Origin: CAYWBI01 sp964456445
Lineage (GTDB): Bacteria; Calditrichota; Calditrichia; Calditrichales; J004
Assembly (NCBI GenBank): GCA_964456445.1
Contig: CAYWBI010000092.1
Span: 1-15,263, forward strand
Length of the DNA stretch: 15,263 nt
Direction: 5' to 3'
A program made the position numbers and the translations under genes. Shown here piece by piece: positions 14,773-15,263 of this stretch. The notes under the pieces were generated by a model. It was not told the DNA's origin, did no database searches, and was given only the letters and a program-made list of their open reading frames with translations. Each line of letters opens with the position of its first letter. The stretch's first letter is position 1.

Positions 14773-15263
14773 ACGGGTTCAGTTCCCAGCCAGATTTTTA
14801 ATAAATTATCAAACCCTTCTTTAGAATTGAAATTGAAAGCCAAAGGGTGATTGTTGTATTTAATTATGAGCAACTGCTGTTTATCGGAGAGCCCAATACG
14901 CAGATACTTTGGTTCATTTCCTTCCAGTGCGGATAAACTATCTGATGTTTCAGACAGGCAATGTAACAAAGATGGCACGTCGCTGCTTTGGTCATTTTTA
15001 ATACTCTGCCATTTGTTTTTAAAGATAAATATATCTTCTAAATCATCATATCGTTCAAAAAGGCTCTTATAATCGGATTCATTTAAAGCATTAAAACGTA
15101 TATCGTGCGTGGTTTGCTTTAGAAAGCGCCGTGCTGCATCGGGTTGAAGCTTGCCATGGGCAATTATGAATTCATAGTGCTTCAAGGCACGTAATTGTTC
15201 AAACCGTTCGGATAAATTTTCCTGCATATCTGGCTGGCCGCTTTTAAATATAAACTCTAATTC
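14769..15263 (-). CDS. Unrecognised protein, 5' end beyond the window
   Basis: The frame is open from the stop at 14769-14771 to the window edge, 164 codons plus stop. An internal ATG at 15225-15227 would give 152 residues, but it has no ribosome site and the 12 codons before it (ELEFIFKSGQPD) read on without a stop, so the gene probably starts outside. The visible part has a charged helical middle (SERFEQLRALKHYEFI, then DYKSLFERYDDLEDIF). Its end, KYLRIGLSDKQQLLIIKYN then LAFNFNSKEGFDNLLKIW, has strand-helix alternation like half of a Roadblock-type domain. I do not recognise the family. It is translationally coupled to the Roadblock-like gene and probably works with it and the ODP protein. 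Confidence 0.6.
   Translation of the reverse strand, partial: ELEFIFKSGQPDMQENLSERFEQLRALKHYEFIIAHGKLQPDAARRFLKQTTHDIRFNALNESDYKSLFERYDDLEDIFIFKNKWQSIKNDQSSDVPSLLHCLSETSDSLSALEGNEPKYLRIGLSDKQQLLIIKYNNHPLAFNFNSKEGFDNLLKIWLGTEPV

Overview
The window is about 15.3 kb of draft bacterial chromosome with moderate GC and one 100-base assembly gap. The best clue to its origin is the secreted protein at 6013-7773. It ends in a type IX-secretion/FlgD-like sorting domain with the PNPFN and SGVYFYRL signatures common in Calditrichota, KSB1, Ignavibacteria, Marinimicrobia and related FCB-group lineages. Weak or absent Shine-Dalgarno sites before several genes fit that group. The phylum is an inference and I cannot name a species. 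I see no tRNA, rRNA, CRISPR array, insertion sequence or phage gene.

Layout. Bases 1-341 hold no firm gene, only a GC-rich stretch with an open minus-strand frame that lacks ATG. A minus-strand TIGR01777 (YfcH-type) SDR gene (342-1250) diverges from a TMEM175/DUF1211 membrane-channel gene (1451-2026). An MDR/quinone-reductase-like gene (2118-3086) and an exported M28 metallopeptidase with complete metal ligands (3268-4926) follow. Next are a PstS-like phosphate-binding lipoprotein (5012-5848) and the large T9SS cargo-like protein. A PhoB/OmpR-type response regulator (8100-8792) and a PhoR-type membrane histidine kinase (8789-10576) come next, joined by an ATGA overlap. A second ATGA-coupled pair is a DUF3108 exported protein and a YheT-type alpha/beta hydrolase (10917-12685).

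The right end is a minus-strand operon, read right to left: an unrecognised partial gene at the window edge, a Roadblock/LC7-like protein, and a protein with an ODP (oxygen-binding diiron, FprA-like) metallo-beta-lactamase domain plus an unrecognised C-terminal region. The third gene is broken only by the gap. The 55 bases on either side of the 100 N are identical, and removing one copy plus the Ns rejoins the reading frame exactly.

Functional reading. The PstS-like lipoprotein and the PhoBR-type system suggest a phosphate-limitation response, although no pstCAB or phoU is present. The most notable regulatory signal is four CTAAY elements spaced exactly 11 bp apart just before the response-regulator gene. 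That is the spacing used by PhoB/PhoP direct-repeat boxes, and it suggests autoregulation. The most system-like novelty is the ODP plus Roadblock operon, which looks like a sensory or signalling module with unannotated domains.
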